Shown one piece after another: positions 1 through 8,483 of a stretch of DNA of 43,092 bases. The translations under genes were made by a program, and so were the position numbers. Every line of letters starts with the position of its first letter. Position 1 is the first letter of the stretch. The stretch lies in the IMG/VR virus record IMGVR_UViG_3300003322_000685, positions 1-43,092 of that record; one strand, 5' to 3'. The notes beneath the pieces are model-generated. The model was not told the DNA's origin. It saw only the letters and a list, made by a program, of their open reading frames with translations, and ran no database searches. Source of the DNA: a virus.

Positions 1-2721
1 GTCGTGGCGGAAGGCGGCCAGGCCGGCCACGTCCGGATCACCCTGGCCTACACCGACCCCGACCCCACGACAGGCCACCGCACCACCACCCTCACGACCG
101 CCGCCGGACACACCACCCGCCACGTCTTCGGCCCCGGCTGCCGCCTCCTCGCCACCACCGACCCCCTCGGCCACACCACCCGCTTCACCCACGACACCCG
201 CGGCAACCTCCGCACCCGCACCGACCCGCTGGGCCACACCACCGCGTTCACCCACGACGAGGACGGCCGACTGGTCTCCGTCACCCGCCCCGACGGCAGG
301 GAACTCCGCGTCGTCCGCGGCGCGTTCGGTCTGCCGGTGGAGGTCGTCGGCCCGGACGGCACCCGCGTCGTCCACGCGTACGACGAGCGCGGCAACCGCA
401 CGGCGACGACCGACCAGGCCGGTGCCACCACCCGCTACACCTACGACGACGCCGGCCGGCTCACCTCGCTCACCGACGCCCTCGGAGCCACCACGCGCGT
501 GGTGTGCGACGCGGCAGGGCTCCCCGTCGAGGTGACCGGCCCCGGCGGCGCCGTCACCCGCACCGAGCGCGACGCCCTCGGCCGGCCGGTCCGCGTCACC
601 GATCCCGCGGGCGGCATCACGCGTTTCGAGTGGCACGCGGACGGTCAGCTCGCCCGGCGCACCGGCCCGGACGGCACCGCCGAGTCATGGACCTACGACG
701 GCGAGGGCAACTGCCTCACCCACACCGACCCGTCCGGCGGCGTCTCCCGCTTCGAATACACCCACTTCGACCTGCCGTCCGCCCGCACCCGCCCCGACGG
801 CGCCCGCTACACGTTCGAACACGACGCCGAACTCCGCCTGACCCGCGTCACCAACCCCCAGGGACTGGCCTGGACCTACGCGTACGACGCCGTCGGCAAC
901 ATCGTCTCCGAGACCGACTTCGACGGCCGCACCCTCACCTACCGCACGGACGCCGCAGGCCGCCTCGCCGCCCGCACCGACGCGCTCGGCGGGACCGTCT
1001 CCTTCGAGCGCGACCGGCTCGGCCAGGTCGTCCGCAAGGACGTCGACGGCCGGACGACGGCCTACGCCTACGACAGAGCGGGACGCCTGCTGGAGGCCGC
1101 CGGGCCGGACGGCGAACTGCGCTACCAGTACGACAGACGAGGGAACGTCAAGACGGAGCTGGTGGACGGCCGTCCCGTCTCCTACTCCTACGACACCCTG
1201 GGCCGCCGCACCCGCCGCACCACCCCCACCGGCCACGTCACCTCCTACGCCTACGGCCCCGACGGACGCCCCCAGCGCCTCACCACCGGCACCCACCACA
1301 TCGACTTCACCCACGACGACGCCGGCCGCGAACTCACCCGCGTCGTCGACGGCACGATCACCATGGCCTCCGCCTGGGACGAGGCCGGACGGCTCACCGG
1401 ACACCACGTCACCGCCGGAGCCCGAACCGTCAACAGCCGCGCCTACACCTACCGCGCCGACGGCCACCTGACCTCGATCACCGACCAGTTGTCGGGCACC
1501 CGCACCTTCGACCTCGACCCCGTGGGCCGCGTCACCGCCGTCCACGCCCGGAACTGGACGGAGCGGTACGCCTACGACGACGCCGGCAACCAGACGTCCG
1601 CCTCCTGGCCCCCGCACCACCCCGGCGGCGAGGCCACCGGCCCGCGCGCCTACACCGGCACCACCCTCACGCGTGCCGGAGACGTCCGTTTCGAACACGA
1701 CGCCCTCGGCCGGGTCGTCCTGCGCCAGAAGACCCGCCTCTCCCGCAAGCCCGACACCTGGCGCTACCAGTGGGACACGGAGAACCGCCTCACGTCCGTG
1801 ACCACGCCCGACGGAACCCGGTGGAGATACCGCTACGACCCGCTCGGCCGCCGCACCGCGAAACAACGCCTGACACCCGACGGCGAACACGTGGCGGAGG
1901 AGATCCGCTTCACCTGGGACGGCCTCACTCTGTGCGAACAGACCAGCCACCAGCCGGACACCCCGAACACGGTCGCCCTCACCTGGGACCACCGCGACGT
2001 CGTCCCCCTGGCCCAGACCGAACGCATCCTCACGGCCGACGCCCGCCAGGCCGAGATCGACCGCCGCTTCTTCGCCATCACCACCGACCTCATCGGCACA
2101 CCCACCGAACTCATCGACGAGACGGGCGAGATCGCCTGGCACACCCGCACCACGTTGTGGGGCACCACAGCCTGGTCCCGCGACAGCAGCGCCTACACCC
2201 CCCTGCGCTTCCCCGGCCAGTACTACGACCCCGAAACAACCCTCCACTACAACCACTTCCGCCACTACGACCCCGAAACCGCCCGCTACACCTCCCCCGA
2301 CCCTCTCGGCCTGGCCCCGGCCCCGAACCCCGTCGCCTATGTCGACAACCCCTACTCCTGGACGGACTCGCTGGGGCTCGCCCCATGCGCTCGAGGCGGA
2401 TGGGCCGACAAGGCCGACTTCTCCAGCCAGAAAGTGATGAGCAAGAAGTTCCACGCCCACGCAGAAGTTTTCCTCGACAATCCTGGCAACCTGAACAGAG
2501 CCAACCTCCAGCGGTTCGAAGAGGCCATGCGTGAGCACATGACAGCAGACGGAACGAAGATCTACCGTTTCGACTACAGACATCAGGAACCAGCAGTCGG
2601 GTTCATCGATCCGACATCCCGAAAAATGGTCATGCTGCACGCCGATGGTAGATTCTGGTCGGCCTGGAAACTGGAGGAAAAGCAGTTCCAGAGAATCATC
2701 GACCAAGGGTTTCTGTGGTGA
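1..2721 (+). CDS. Rhs/YD-repeat polymorphic toxin, 3' part, with colicin D-like tRNase tip
   Basis: The frame is open from the first base, so the gene starts upstream and only about 906 residues are visible. Most of it is tandem YD repeats (motifs such as YDDAGR, YDPLGR, TDPLG), which build the Rhs shell that encloses a toxin. The Rhs core ends near residue 790 with the conserved RYTSPDPLGL and DNPYSWTDSLGL segments. The last ~110 residues are a variable tip: KKFHAHAEVF, an Asn/Ala-rich helix, then a C-terminal GRFWSAWKLEEKQ segment. This order matches the colicin D catalytic domain, an RNase that cuts the anticodon loop of tRNA-Arg; H820 in the HAHAE motif would be the catalytic histidine. 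The tip is lower in GC than the shell, as usual for exchanged tips. The tRNA target is inferred from the family. The immunity gene overlaps the 3' end. Confidence 0.85.
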   Translation, partial: VVAEGGQAGHVRITLAYTDPDPTTGHRTTTLTTAAGHTTRHVFGPGCRLLATTDPLGHTTRFTHDTRGNLRTRTDPLGHTTAFTHDEDGRLVSVTRPDGRELRVVRGAFGLPVEVVGPDGTRVVHAYDERGNRTATTDQAGATTRYTYDDAGRLTSLTDALGATTRVVCDAAGLPVEVTGPGGAVTRTERDALGRPVRVTDPAGGITRFEWHADGQLARRTGPDGTAESWTYDGEGNCLTHTDPSGGVSRFEYTHFDLPSARTRPDGARYTFEHDAELRLTRVTNPQGLAWTYAYDAVGNIVSETDFDGRTLTYRTDAAGRLAARTDALGGTVSFERDRLGQVVRKDVDGRTTAYAYDRAGRLLEAAGPDGELRYQYDRRGNVKTELVDGRPVSYSYDTLGRRTRRTTPTGHVTSYAYGPDGRPQRLTTGTHHIDFTHDDAGRELTRVVDGTITMASAWDEAGRLTGHHVTAGARTVNSRAYTYRADGHLTSITDQLSGTRTFDLDPVGRVTAVHARNWTERYAYDDAGNQTSASWPPHHPGGEATGPRAYTGTTLTRAGDVRFEHDALGRVVLRQKTRLSRKPDTWRYQWDTENRLTSVTTPDGTRWRYRYDPLGRRTAKQRLTPDGEHVAEEIRFTWDGLTLCEQTSHQPDTPNTVALTWDHRDVVPLAQTERILTADARQAEIDRRFFAITTDLIGTPTELIDETGEIAWHTRTTLWGTTAWSRDSSAYTPLRFPGQYYDPETTLHYNHFRHYDPETARYTSPDPLGLAPAPNPVAYVDNPYSWTDSLGLAPCARGGWADKADFSSQKVMSKKFHAHAEVFLDNPGNLNRANLQRFEEAMREHMTADGTKIYRFDYRHQEPAVGFIDPTSRKMVMLHADGRFWSAWKLEEKQFQRIIDQGFLW

Positions 2722-3515
2722 CCGGTTCAGAACACGAAATGCCATCGGACCTGAGAACCGTCCTTGATACGGACGGCTCCTTCACCTCGACCTGGCTACG
2801 AGACAAATCGGTGGTCCCGGTGCCTGCGGGCGCACAGATCGACTCGGCGCTGGCCCGTCGGATCAGGGCCGGCTACCGCGCTGTCGGAGCATCACACGTC
2901 CTCGGCACGAGCCTCACCGACGCCCTCGGTACGACGTACGCGCTCCCCGGCTCCGGAGAGTGGGCGGATATCCATCCACCCGTCCTGCTTCGCACTCCCG
3001 ACCTGCAGGGGGCCGCCCTCTTCCCGGAATCGGGCTACGCACTGATCGCGGGAACCGCTGCCTTCATGGCTGCGGCGGTCAGCGAGGGGCTCGACACCGC
3101 GCGCGCACGCTTCGCCCGCTACGCCCGCGCCCTCTCAGAACGTCACCCCTCACTGCTGACCGTGGCAGCCGCACACCAACCCGAGTACAGGGCCTGGTCA
3201 CACCTTGACGACATCGACCCGACCAGTGCGGCGGCGCGGCTCGTGGCACTGCTGCACGCGTTCACCGACGGAACGTGCAGCGCACCGGACTTCGCCCATG
3301 GATGGTGGAAGACCCAACGCGTTTTCCAGGCGAACGGAGAACGAGCACAAGGCGCACTCGCCGATCTCTTCGACCGGGTGTTCATGATCCTTGAGGACTA
3401 CTCCGTCGATCCTGACCTGGCGGAACCAGGTGACCTTGACGATGCCGAACTCCAGACCTCCGTGCGCACGGCGTGGGACACCTATCGGCATTACGAAACC
3501 GATAGAAATCGGTAG
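2715..3515 (+). CDS. Probable colicin D-type immunity protein with extra N-terminal domain
   Basis: The gene overlaps the toxin stop codon by a few bases, with start GTG at 2715 or 2718 and an AAGGGT just upstream, so it is translationally coupled to the Rhs gene. The protein is about 266 residues. The C-terminal ~100 residues (ARLVALLHAFTDG, SAPDFAHGWW, LADLFDRVFMILEDYSVDP, DLDDAEL) read like the small helical colicin D immunity fold, which blocks the tRNase active site with acidic residues. The first ~155 residues are not part of that fold and I do not recognise them; they include a hydrophobic, alanine-rich stretch around residues 110-125 but no clear membrane span. Position and C-terminal pattern together make the immunity role likely; the N-terminal domain is of unknown purpose. 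Confidence 0.7.
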   Translation: MVTGSEHEMPSDLRTVLDTDGSFTSTWLRDKSVVPVPAGAQIDSALARRIRAGYRAVGASHVLGTSLTDALGTTYALPGSGEWADIHPPVLLRTPDLQGAALFPESGYALIAGTAAFMAAAVSEGLDTARARFARYARALSERHPSLLTVAAAHQPEYRAWSHLDDIDPTSAAARLVALLHAFTDGTCSAPDFAHGWWKTQRVFQANGERAQGALADLFDRVFMILEDYSVDPDLAEPGDLDDAELQTSVRTAWDTYRHYETDRNR

Positions 3516-3748
3516 TGCCCCACCGGAGTCCGGCACATCCCTCGTGAAAAGCGCAGCACAATCTCTTCAGGGCGTCACGGTCGCAGTGGCCCCCGGGCAC
3601 TCGGAGGCTCCGCCAGAGTCTCGGAACTCGGCGGGCAACCGACGGCCCTCGGTGGGCCGACAACTCACGAAGCCATCGTGAACGGCACGATTCCCGACGG
3701 GGACAGCCGTTTCCAGACTCCGACGATACAGATCCAGATGAGGCCGCG
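3516..3748. other. Gap between immunity-like genes; possible gene remnant
   Basis: No normal gene is visible. A 24-codon frame at 3678-3752 (starting V-N-G-T-I-P-D-G-D-S) overlaps the next start as ATGA and could be the 3' remnant of a lost toxin tip. This is weak and based only on its position in front of another immunity-like gene. Confidence 0.25.
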
Positions 3749-4507
3749 ATGACGACGCGCGTAAGATTCGACGGCGGCTGGGGGGCGACGGTGACCGCCG
3801 AACCCCTCCGCCTCACTCCCCGGCTCGCGGACACCTTCATGATCGTTTCCCCCTGCACGGACAGGACGGAGCGGGAGGAATTCCTCGCGGACACGTTCGG
3901 CAGCCAGGACCGGCTGTGGGACCTCCCTGACGTCTTGCGCTTCGACCCGAGCGGCCGACGACTGGTCGGGGTCGAGTTCCGCATTCCGGAGGAGTCGGCC
4001 CCGGCCGAGGACGCGGCCCGTCTTCCTGCCACGCCCGCAGTACGCCCGGGCGGGCTCCAGGCGGACGAGATCACAGACTTCCGGCACGAGGTGTGCACAG
4101 TGCTGTGCCGCACGCCCGGAGACACCGTACTGACCTGCCTGCGCGACCTCGACGTCCTCGACGAACCCCTCGACGCCCGCATCGGCATCGCCCCCGACGT
4201 GGCGCTCCTCGTCCAGCACACCACCGTCGTCGGCTGGAGCCTGACCGACCCCGCGCGGTACCTGACCACCGGCTTCGCCGCCCCCGCCCCTGCCCCACCG
4301 ACACCGGCCACCCGTCGACTGCTCACCGAATGCCTGGACCTGATCACCACGCCGGTGATCGACGACCTGGTGGACGGCGAACCGGCCGCCCTCGCACGCC
4401 TCCGCGCTGCGGACAACTCCCTGCGCACCCAGCAAGAGGACCGCCACCGCGCCGAGGCACTCCTCTCACTGATCGCCACCTACGTCGAGGACTACGGAAA
4501 CGGGTGA
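3749..4507 (+). CDS. Unrecognised protein, possible orphan immunity protein
   Basis: This encodes 252 residues from ATG 3749. Codon use is normal for the chromosome, with strong G/C third positions. I do not recognise the family. The N-terminus has VRFDGGWGATVTAEPLRL, the middle is acidic (ADEITDFRHEVCTVL), a proline-rich linker (APAPAPPTPATR) lies around residues 175-190, and the C-terminus is helical with many Arg/Asp (DNSLRTQQEDRHRAEALL). There is no signal peptide or membrane span. It follows an Rhs toxin/immunity pair in the same direction and precedes decayed sequence, which is the usual place for an orphan immunity gene left after tip replacement. That role is inferred from context only. 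Confidence 0.6.
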   Translation: MTTRVRFDGGWGATVTAEPLRLTPRLADTFMIVSPCTDRTEREEFLADTFGSQDRLWDLPDVLRFDPSGRRLVGVEFRIPEESAPAEDAARLPATPAVRPGGLQADEITDFRHEVCTVLCRTPGDTVLTCLRDLDVLDEPLDARIGIAPDVALLVQHTTVVGWSLTDPARYLTTGFAAPAPAPPTPATRRLLTECLDLITTPVIDDLVDGEPAALARLRAADNSLRTQQEDRHRAEALLSLIATYVEDYGNG

Positions 4508-5053
4508 AGCCCAGTGGAGAAACCGACGGCGGCGACGAAGAGTCCGGGGCGACGTCTCTTCAAGACCGGCCAAGACATCGACTGGAACGCGGACACAGAG
4601 AAGTGACGTGAGATCCGCAACTACACCACCGGCGGGCGGGAGGGCTCTGACACGTTCCCGACGAGCTCCGTATCATCCCGGCCCCCAGAAACTGATCAAC
4701 GCCGGATTCGACCTCCACAAGGCCGTCAAACCGCCCCTCAGCGCGTCCCCACGCACCGCCGAGCCCGGACCCACCAAGTTCCGGGGGAGCCGCACTCCCG
4801 TAAACCTCCCGCGATTCAAGGGCTCCCTCAGTTCCAGAGGGCATCGACGCGCCCACCCATGGGCACGAAAAATGCCCTCCGAACCGCGTTTCCGTAGCTC
4901 AGAGGGCATTTACAGTATGGAACCCAGGAGAGTCGAACCCGAGACGGGCAGGGCGCTGGCCCGCGACTTCACTAATGATCCAGGACAAAATATCCGCTTC
5001 AATCCCGCTCGCGGCCCACTCGGTCCAGCTCGGCCCTGAAGGCGTGCCCACCA
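4508..5053. other. Decayed coding sequence without an intact gene
   Basis: Short coding-like pieces lie in different frames: a 30-codon frame 4514-4606 ending in DIDWNADTEK, then a readable DELRIIPAP stretch near 4660-4690 that stops and resumes one frame away as QKLINAGFDLHKAVKPP. This suggests frameshifted remnants of one or more former genes, plausibly toxin tips. A hairpin (4870-4911) lies near the end. Nothing here can be assigned a function. Confidence 0.4.
4870..4911. terminator. Inverted repeat, terminator-like
   Basis: AAATGCCCTC (4870-4879) pairs with GAGGGCATTT (4902-4911), a 10-bp perfect stem around a 22-nt loop. It is flanked by an A-run on the left, which reads as a T-run on the minus strand. 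It fits a terminator for minus-strand transcription, or for both strands. Confidence 0.45.
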
Positions 5054-5583
5054 GTGAGCACACCCCAAATAGCGTTCACACTCGCTAATAACGCGCGCCA
5101 GATCACCTCCGACACCTACCCCAGCGTGCTGCCCGAGATGATGCGCGCCGAGGCCGAGTCGGTCATGTCCGTCGTCCCGCGTACGGTCGACTTCACCGTC
5201 ATGACCCCGCTGGACCTCTCCGACGCGCCCTGGCAGAAGAGCCTCGCCGTCTTCTTCGCCCACGGTGCACGACAGAAGGACAACACCTGGGCCATCGGAG
5301 CCCAGGACCAGCCGAACTCCGACCTCTTCGGTCCGGTCTCGCTCGACGGCCGCGGCCAGGACGACGCGGCCACTGCGCCGAGAACGACCTCGAACTGGTC
5401 CGGGTGGAGAACCTCAACGACCGCTACCCGCAGGAGCAGCGGTCGGACTTCTCCCTCACCCGCTTCACCGTCGTCCGCAACGACGACCCGGAACCGGACG
5501 ACTGGGAATGCCGACGGGCCTGCCCAAGGAAGCGGTACGCGCCGCCCGGCGGGCGCGGAACCGGCGGCCAGAAGGCCGCCTGA
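5054..5583 (+). pseudogene. Frameshifted hypothetical gene
   Basis: From GTG 5054 a good coding frame gives MSTPQIAFTLANNARQ and continues to about SLDGRGQDDAA near 5370. The same protein quality then resumes in another frame (ENDLELVRVENLNDRYPQEQ, then FTVVRNDDPEPDDWECRR) to a TGA at 5581-5583. The join lies around 5365-5385. The first frame continues past the join as low-complexity Ser/Thr/Arg sequence, as expected after a shift. I do not recognise the family; it has no membrane span. It is probably a disrupted host or old-element gene next to the tRNA integration site, though a sequencing error could give the same picture. Confidence 0.6.
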
Positions 5584-5635
5584 CGGGCTCTCGTGTCCAC
5601 TGTGTGTCCACTAGATCTTGATCCGCCCGGACGAG

Positions 5636-5667
5636 CGATGGCCGTCACTTTCGGGTGACGGCCATCG
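5636..5667. terminator. Strong hairpin near attL
   Basis: A perfect 13-bp stem (5636-5648 with 5655-5667, CGATGGCCGTCAC) has a 6-nt TTTCGG loop and is followed by TTGT. It lies between the pseudogene and attL. In the unoccupied chromosome it would sit about 50 bp past the 3' end of the CAU tRNA, so it may be that tRNA's terminator. Confidence 0.55.
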
Positions 5668-5713
5668 TTGTAACGTTTACGCAGCTCAGAAGGTTTCTTC
5701 CCGCGTAGCGAGT

Positions 5714-5759
5714 GGTGGGGCGGGTGGGACTCGAACCCACGGCCGACGGATTATGAGTC
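5714..5759. repeat. attL core
   Basis: This 46-bp stretch equals 40212-40257 and corresponds to the tRNA 3' end up to the anticodon loop. It diverges at 5760, where the tRNA copy continues with the D-arm. The lone fragment cannot form a tRNA. The integrase gene reads towards it, the usual layout. Confidence 0.93.
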
Positions 5760-5786
5760 TCCGGTAGTATCGATACGCCCAACTCT

Positions 5787-5890
5787 GCCTTATGCCGCCT
5801 TGTGCCGGACGGCATTGATACGTGCTGGTCACCAAGAGGTGTGGGCCACCCCCGGCCCTTTCCTTGTGCCGCCTTATGTCGCCCTGTATC
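5787..5890. repeat. Phased 10-bp direct repeats, probable integrase arm sites
   Basis: GCCTTATGCC (5787-5796) and GCCTTGTGCC (5797-5806) are head to tail. A second cluster has TCCTTGTGCC (5861-5870), GCCTTATGTC (5871-5880) and GCCCTGTATC (5881-5890). The exact 10-bp period puts the sites on one face of the helix. They lie between attL and the integrase gene, where tyrosine integrases bind arm-type sites with their N-terminal domain. Function is inferred from position and spacing. Confidence 0.6.
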
Positions 5891-5906
5891 GGCTACTTCC
5901 AGAGCG

Positions 5907-5928
5907 TTCGGCCGAGCAATGGCCGAGC
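5907..5928. repeat. 22-bp repeat shared with the right end (left copy)
   Basis: The stretch contains GGCCGAGC twice, 11 bp apart, preceded by TTC. It matches 40100-40121 at 21 of 22 positions in the same orientation. Each copy lies 90-150 bp inside its att core, so it may be a recombination or Xis/Int accessory site. Confidence 0.5.
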
Positions 5929-5987
5929 AGAAAGGGCCCCCGACCCGCAGGTCAGGAGCCCCATGAACACCTCGTCCAGGATACCGC

Positions 5988-7571
5988 TCACACGTCCGCA
6001 GAAGCACTCTCCTCGCGATGCTTCCGCGCCCGGGGCACAACCAGAGCCGCCTTCTCCGCAATCTCCAGATCGACCTCCTTCAACAGACTCGTGTACGTGT
6101 TGGACGTCAGCCTGATGTCGTCGTGCCGCAGCGTCTCCTTGATCGCATGCAGGTCTCCCCCGCCCGCATGGATCAGCGTGGCCGCGCAGTGACGGAGGTC
6201 CCGCAGATTGATCGGCGGCAGATCCGCACGCCGGCAGATCCGGCGGAACTCGTCCGACACCTTCTCCGGGTGCAGCCAGGCCCCGTCGGCATCGACGAAC
6301 ACCTTGCCCGTGTCCGTCCAGTCCGCCACCTCCTTGCCCTTGGCCCGCTCTTTCGCCGCGTGCGCGTTCCACGCTTCCCGCTCCGCCGACTGCCGCTCCC
6401 GATGCGCTCGCAGCACCGCCACATTTAGCGAATCAAGAGCGATCGTGGCCGCACTGCTGTCCGTCTTCGGCGTGCCCTCCTCAGGCGTCCACTTCCGCAC
6501 CACAATGTTCTTGGCGATGGTGATGGACTGCCCGTCGAGATCGACGTCCCGCCAATCCTGCCCAACCGCCTCGCCGCGGCGCAGGCCCCGGAAGGCGATC
6601 AGGTGGAACAGCGCGTACAGCCGGTTCTCCTCGGCCTCATCGAGGAACGCGCCGATCTGTACCGGCGTCCACACCATGACCCCGGACGGCTTCTCCCCCG
6701 TCGCCCTCCAGTGCGCCACATGCTGGTCGGTCCACAGGACGGCCTTCGGCCGTTTGCCCGAGGCGAGTTCCAGATGAGAAGCCGGGTTGAACGTGATGAG
6801 CTGCCGCTTGATCGCGGCGTTGAGCGCCGTACGGAGCGTGGCCCGGACACGCTGCTGCGTCGCCGGTCCGGTGATCGTGCGGTACGGCGGCATCGCGGCC
6901 AGCTTCTCCCGCTCGACAGCGAGCCGCAGAGACTCGGCAGCCGGCGGCCGGGAGTTCTTGCCCCACTTCGCCCGCGCTTCCTGCTCCCGGCGTGCGGCGT
7001 TCTCGGCGGCGACGGTCTCGTTGGTCTCATCGATACCGTCGAAGAACTCCTGGACGTGGGCGACGCTCAGCTTGTCGAGCCGGTGGTGCCCGAGTCCGGG
7101 CGTGAGGTGGACGCGGATGTGGGATCGGTAGCCGTCGGTGGTGGTGCCTTTGGTCTTTTTCGTCGCGACCCACTGGTTGAGCCACTCGCCGACGGTCATC
7201 TTCCCGTCGAGGGGCACGCCGACGCCGAGCTTGCGGGACACCTCGCCCGGGTCGGGGATGGGGCCTCGCGTCTTCATCAGGCCCTGAAGGAGGTCACCGA
7301 CGCGGCGCTGTCCGTCCTCGTCGTCTCCCGGCAGGTCGAGGATGGCGCGGATGCGGTCGAGGTCGGCCTGGGCTTCCTTGACTCCCGCGTAGCCGGTACG
7401 CCGGAACCGTCGGCGCTTAGCTTCGGCGTCGACGGGCAGTTCCTGGTGCAGTTCGTGGTTGCCGTGACTGCGCTTCGACAGCTGTGGGCACTTGGTGCCG
7501 AGCCGTTTGCCGTCCGCGCTGCGGCACTCGCAGCGTTTGGTGATGCCGCCAGCGCGGCGAGACGTGGGCAT
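5988..7571 (-). CDS. int: Tyrosine site-specific recombinase (integrase)
   Basis: This enzyme cuts and joins attP and attB for integration. It has 527 residues. ATG 7571 is preferred over the longer frame because GGGAGGGG lies just upstream of it. The N-terminus has a Cys pair region (CECRSADGKRLGTKCPQL) typical of AICE and actinophage integrases. A SAM-like core-binding domain follows (MTVGEWLNQWVATKK to about residue 290, with an insertion). The catalytic domain has GLRRGE (first Arg), NLRDLRHCAATLI (second Arg; the usual first His of the HxxR box is Arg here) and the nucleophile Tyr in SNTYTSLL near the C-terminus. It reads towards attL from about 230 bp away. The HxxR change is worth noting, but related enzymes tolerate variation there. 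Confidence 0.93.
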   Translation of the reverse strand: MPTSRRAGGITKRCECRSADGKRLGTKCPQLSKRSHGNHELHQELPVDAEAKRRRFRRTGYAGVKEAQADLDRIRAILDLPGDDEDGQRRVGDLLQGLMKTRGPIPDPGEVSRKLGVGVPLDGKMTVGEWLNQWVATKKTKGTTTDGYRSHIRVHLTPGLGHHRLDKLSVAHVQEFFDGIDETNETVAAENAARREQEARAKWGKNSRPPAAESLRLAVEREKLAAMPPYRTITGPATQQRVRATLRTALNAAIKRQLITFNPASHLELASGKRPKAVLWTDQHVAHWRATGEKPSGVMVWTPVQIGAFLDEAEENRLYALFHLIAFRGLRRGEAVGQDWRDVDLDGQSITIAKNIVVRKWTPEEGTPKTDSSAATIALDSLNVAVLRAHRERQSAEREAWNAHAAKERAKGKEVADWTDTGKVFVDADGAWLHPEKVSDEFRRICRRADLPPINLRDLRHCAATLIHAGGGDLHAIKETLRHDDIRLTSNTYTSLLKEVDLEIAEKAALVVPRARKHREESASADV

Positions 7572-7700
7572 TTTTACCCCTCCCTGTACATGTTCCAGCA
7601 CATGCAGTGGCGGCGGAGAGCGTCCGACCCGCCGGACGCTTGACCCGTGCCGACCGGTGCCGCATAATCCGGTGCCAGCGGTACATCTGCGCCCATACTC

Positions 7701-7724
7701 AGCCCCTCGGTCGAACCGGGGGGC
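7701..7724. terminator. Hairpin between repressor and integrase genes
   Basis: AGCCCC and GGGGCT arms with an inner CGGT/ACCG pairing form a stem-loop followed by TCGTC on the plus strand. It lies 55 bp past the repressor stop and 130 bp before the integrase start, so it may separate the two minus-strand units. Confidence 0.5.
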
Positions 7725-7778
7725 TTCGTCGTTTCAAGGCGGCCCGGACATGGGGGCGGCGCGCCCGAGTCGCGAGGG

Positions 7779-8483
7779 TCACGTCTCCTTCTTCTTCGCC
7801 TCTTCGGCGACAAGCCTCTCCCACTCCTGCTTGGCAAAATTAGCCCTCTCCGATTTCCTTTCCTCGAAACCTTCCCAGTCGATTTTAATTTCCTCATTTT
7901 CGACTTTCTTTACGTAGCCTTGATGCGCTCGCCTCATCTCAAGCGCCAGCTCCACTTTCCAGTCGTAGACTCCATGCCTTGCGGCCAGCCGCAAGAATTC
8001 CTCCTGAGCCTCGTACTGCTTGCGAGCCGCCTCACGCCACGCCTCCCTGGCTTCTTCCTCCAGGCTGCCCGCCTGCTCGTAACGCAGGCGGGCAGCCTCC
8101 ACGTCCAGCAGGGAGTGATCATCCTCGGGGCGAACCCGGAAGAACTCACCCCAGTGGATGCCCAGAGCCGCAGCAATGGCACTCATCTCATTGACTCGCC
8201 AGGGACGCTCCCCCCTCTCGATTTTCGCAATCACAGTCTGAGACAGCTTCACCCCTGCACGGGGGTCGGAATTAACACGGTCAGCGATCTGCTGTTGAGA
8301 AAAACCGAGCTCCTTGCGGATTTGCCGCAAATTGAAGCTGGCGAGCGATTCACTGTCCAGCCCTTCGAGCGGATACCTGATCTGGCCGTGCTTGTGATCT
8401 AGCTCCGCATCACCGCTCATGGCAACGCGCAGCCGAGCTTCCTCTGCATCCAACCTGGCGGACAGCTCGTCATGGTTCGTCAT
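7779..8483 (-). CDS. XRE-family transcriptional regulator, probable prophage repressor
   Basis: The protein has 234 residues. A helix-turn-helix of the Cro/C1 type lies at about residues 50-112 (LRQIRKELGFSQQQIADRV, then KLSQTVIAKIERGERPWRV). The remainder is a long charged helical segment rich in Glu, Ala and Lys, suggesting a coiled-coil oligomerisation domain rather than a LexA-like autocleavage domain. The C-terminal coding sequence is AT-richer than its neighbours. It is divergent from the HTH gene at 8644 across an intergenic region with opposed promoters and ACAG-containing inverted repeats, the classical lysogeny-switch layout. It probably keeps the early operon off and regulates itself. 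The role is inferred from position. Confidence 0.8.
   Translation of the reverse strand: MTNHDELSARLDAEEARLRVAMSGDAELDHKHGQIRYPLEGLDSESLASFNLRQIRKELGFSQQQIADRVNSDPRAGVKLSQTVIAKIERGERPWRVNEMSAIAAALGIHWGEFFRVRPEDDHSLLDVEAARLRYEQAGSLEEEAREAWREAARKQYEAQEEFLRLAARHGVYDWKVELALEMRRAHQGYVKKVENEEIKIDWEGFEERKSERANFAKQEWERLVAEEAKKKET

Noticed and set aside
1-2400. Tandem DNA repeats in the Rhs gene
   Set aside because: They are the degenerate YD-repeat codons of the Rhs shell, not an independent repeat element.
4905-4975. tRNA- or tmRNA-like 3' end (GTCGAACCC next to TGGAACCC)
   Set aside because: The putative T-stem arms do not pair and no acceptor partner can be found. At most it is a remnant.
5800-6192. 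Plus-strand frames between attL and int
   Set aside because: They run through the arm-site repeats and antisense to the integrase, with no start signal and no protein-like composition.
5988-7571. Integrase scored as inactive because the HxxR histidine reads Arg
   Set aside because: Both catalytic Arg, the following His (LRH) and the Tyr are present, and functional relatives vary at the first His.
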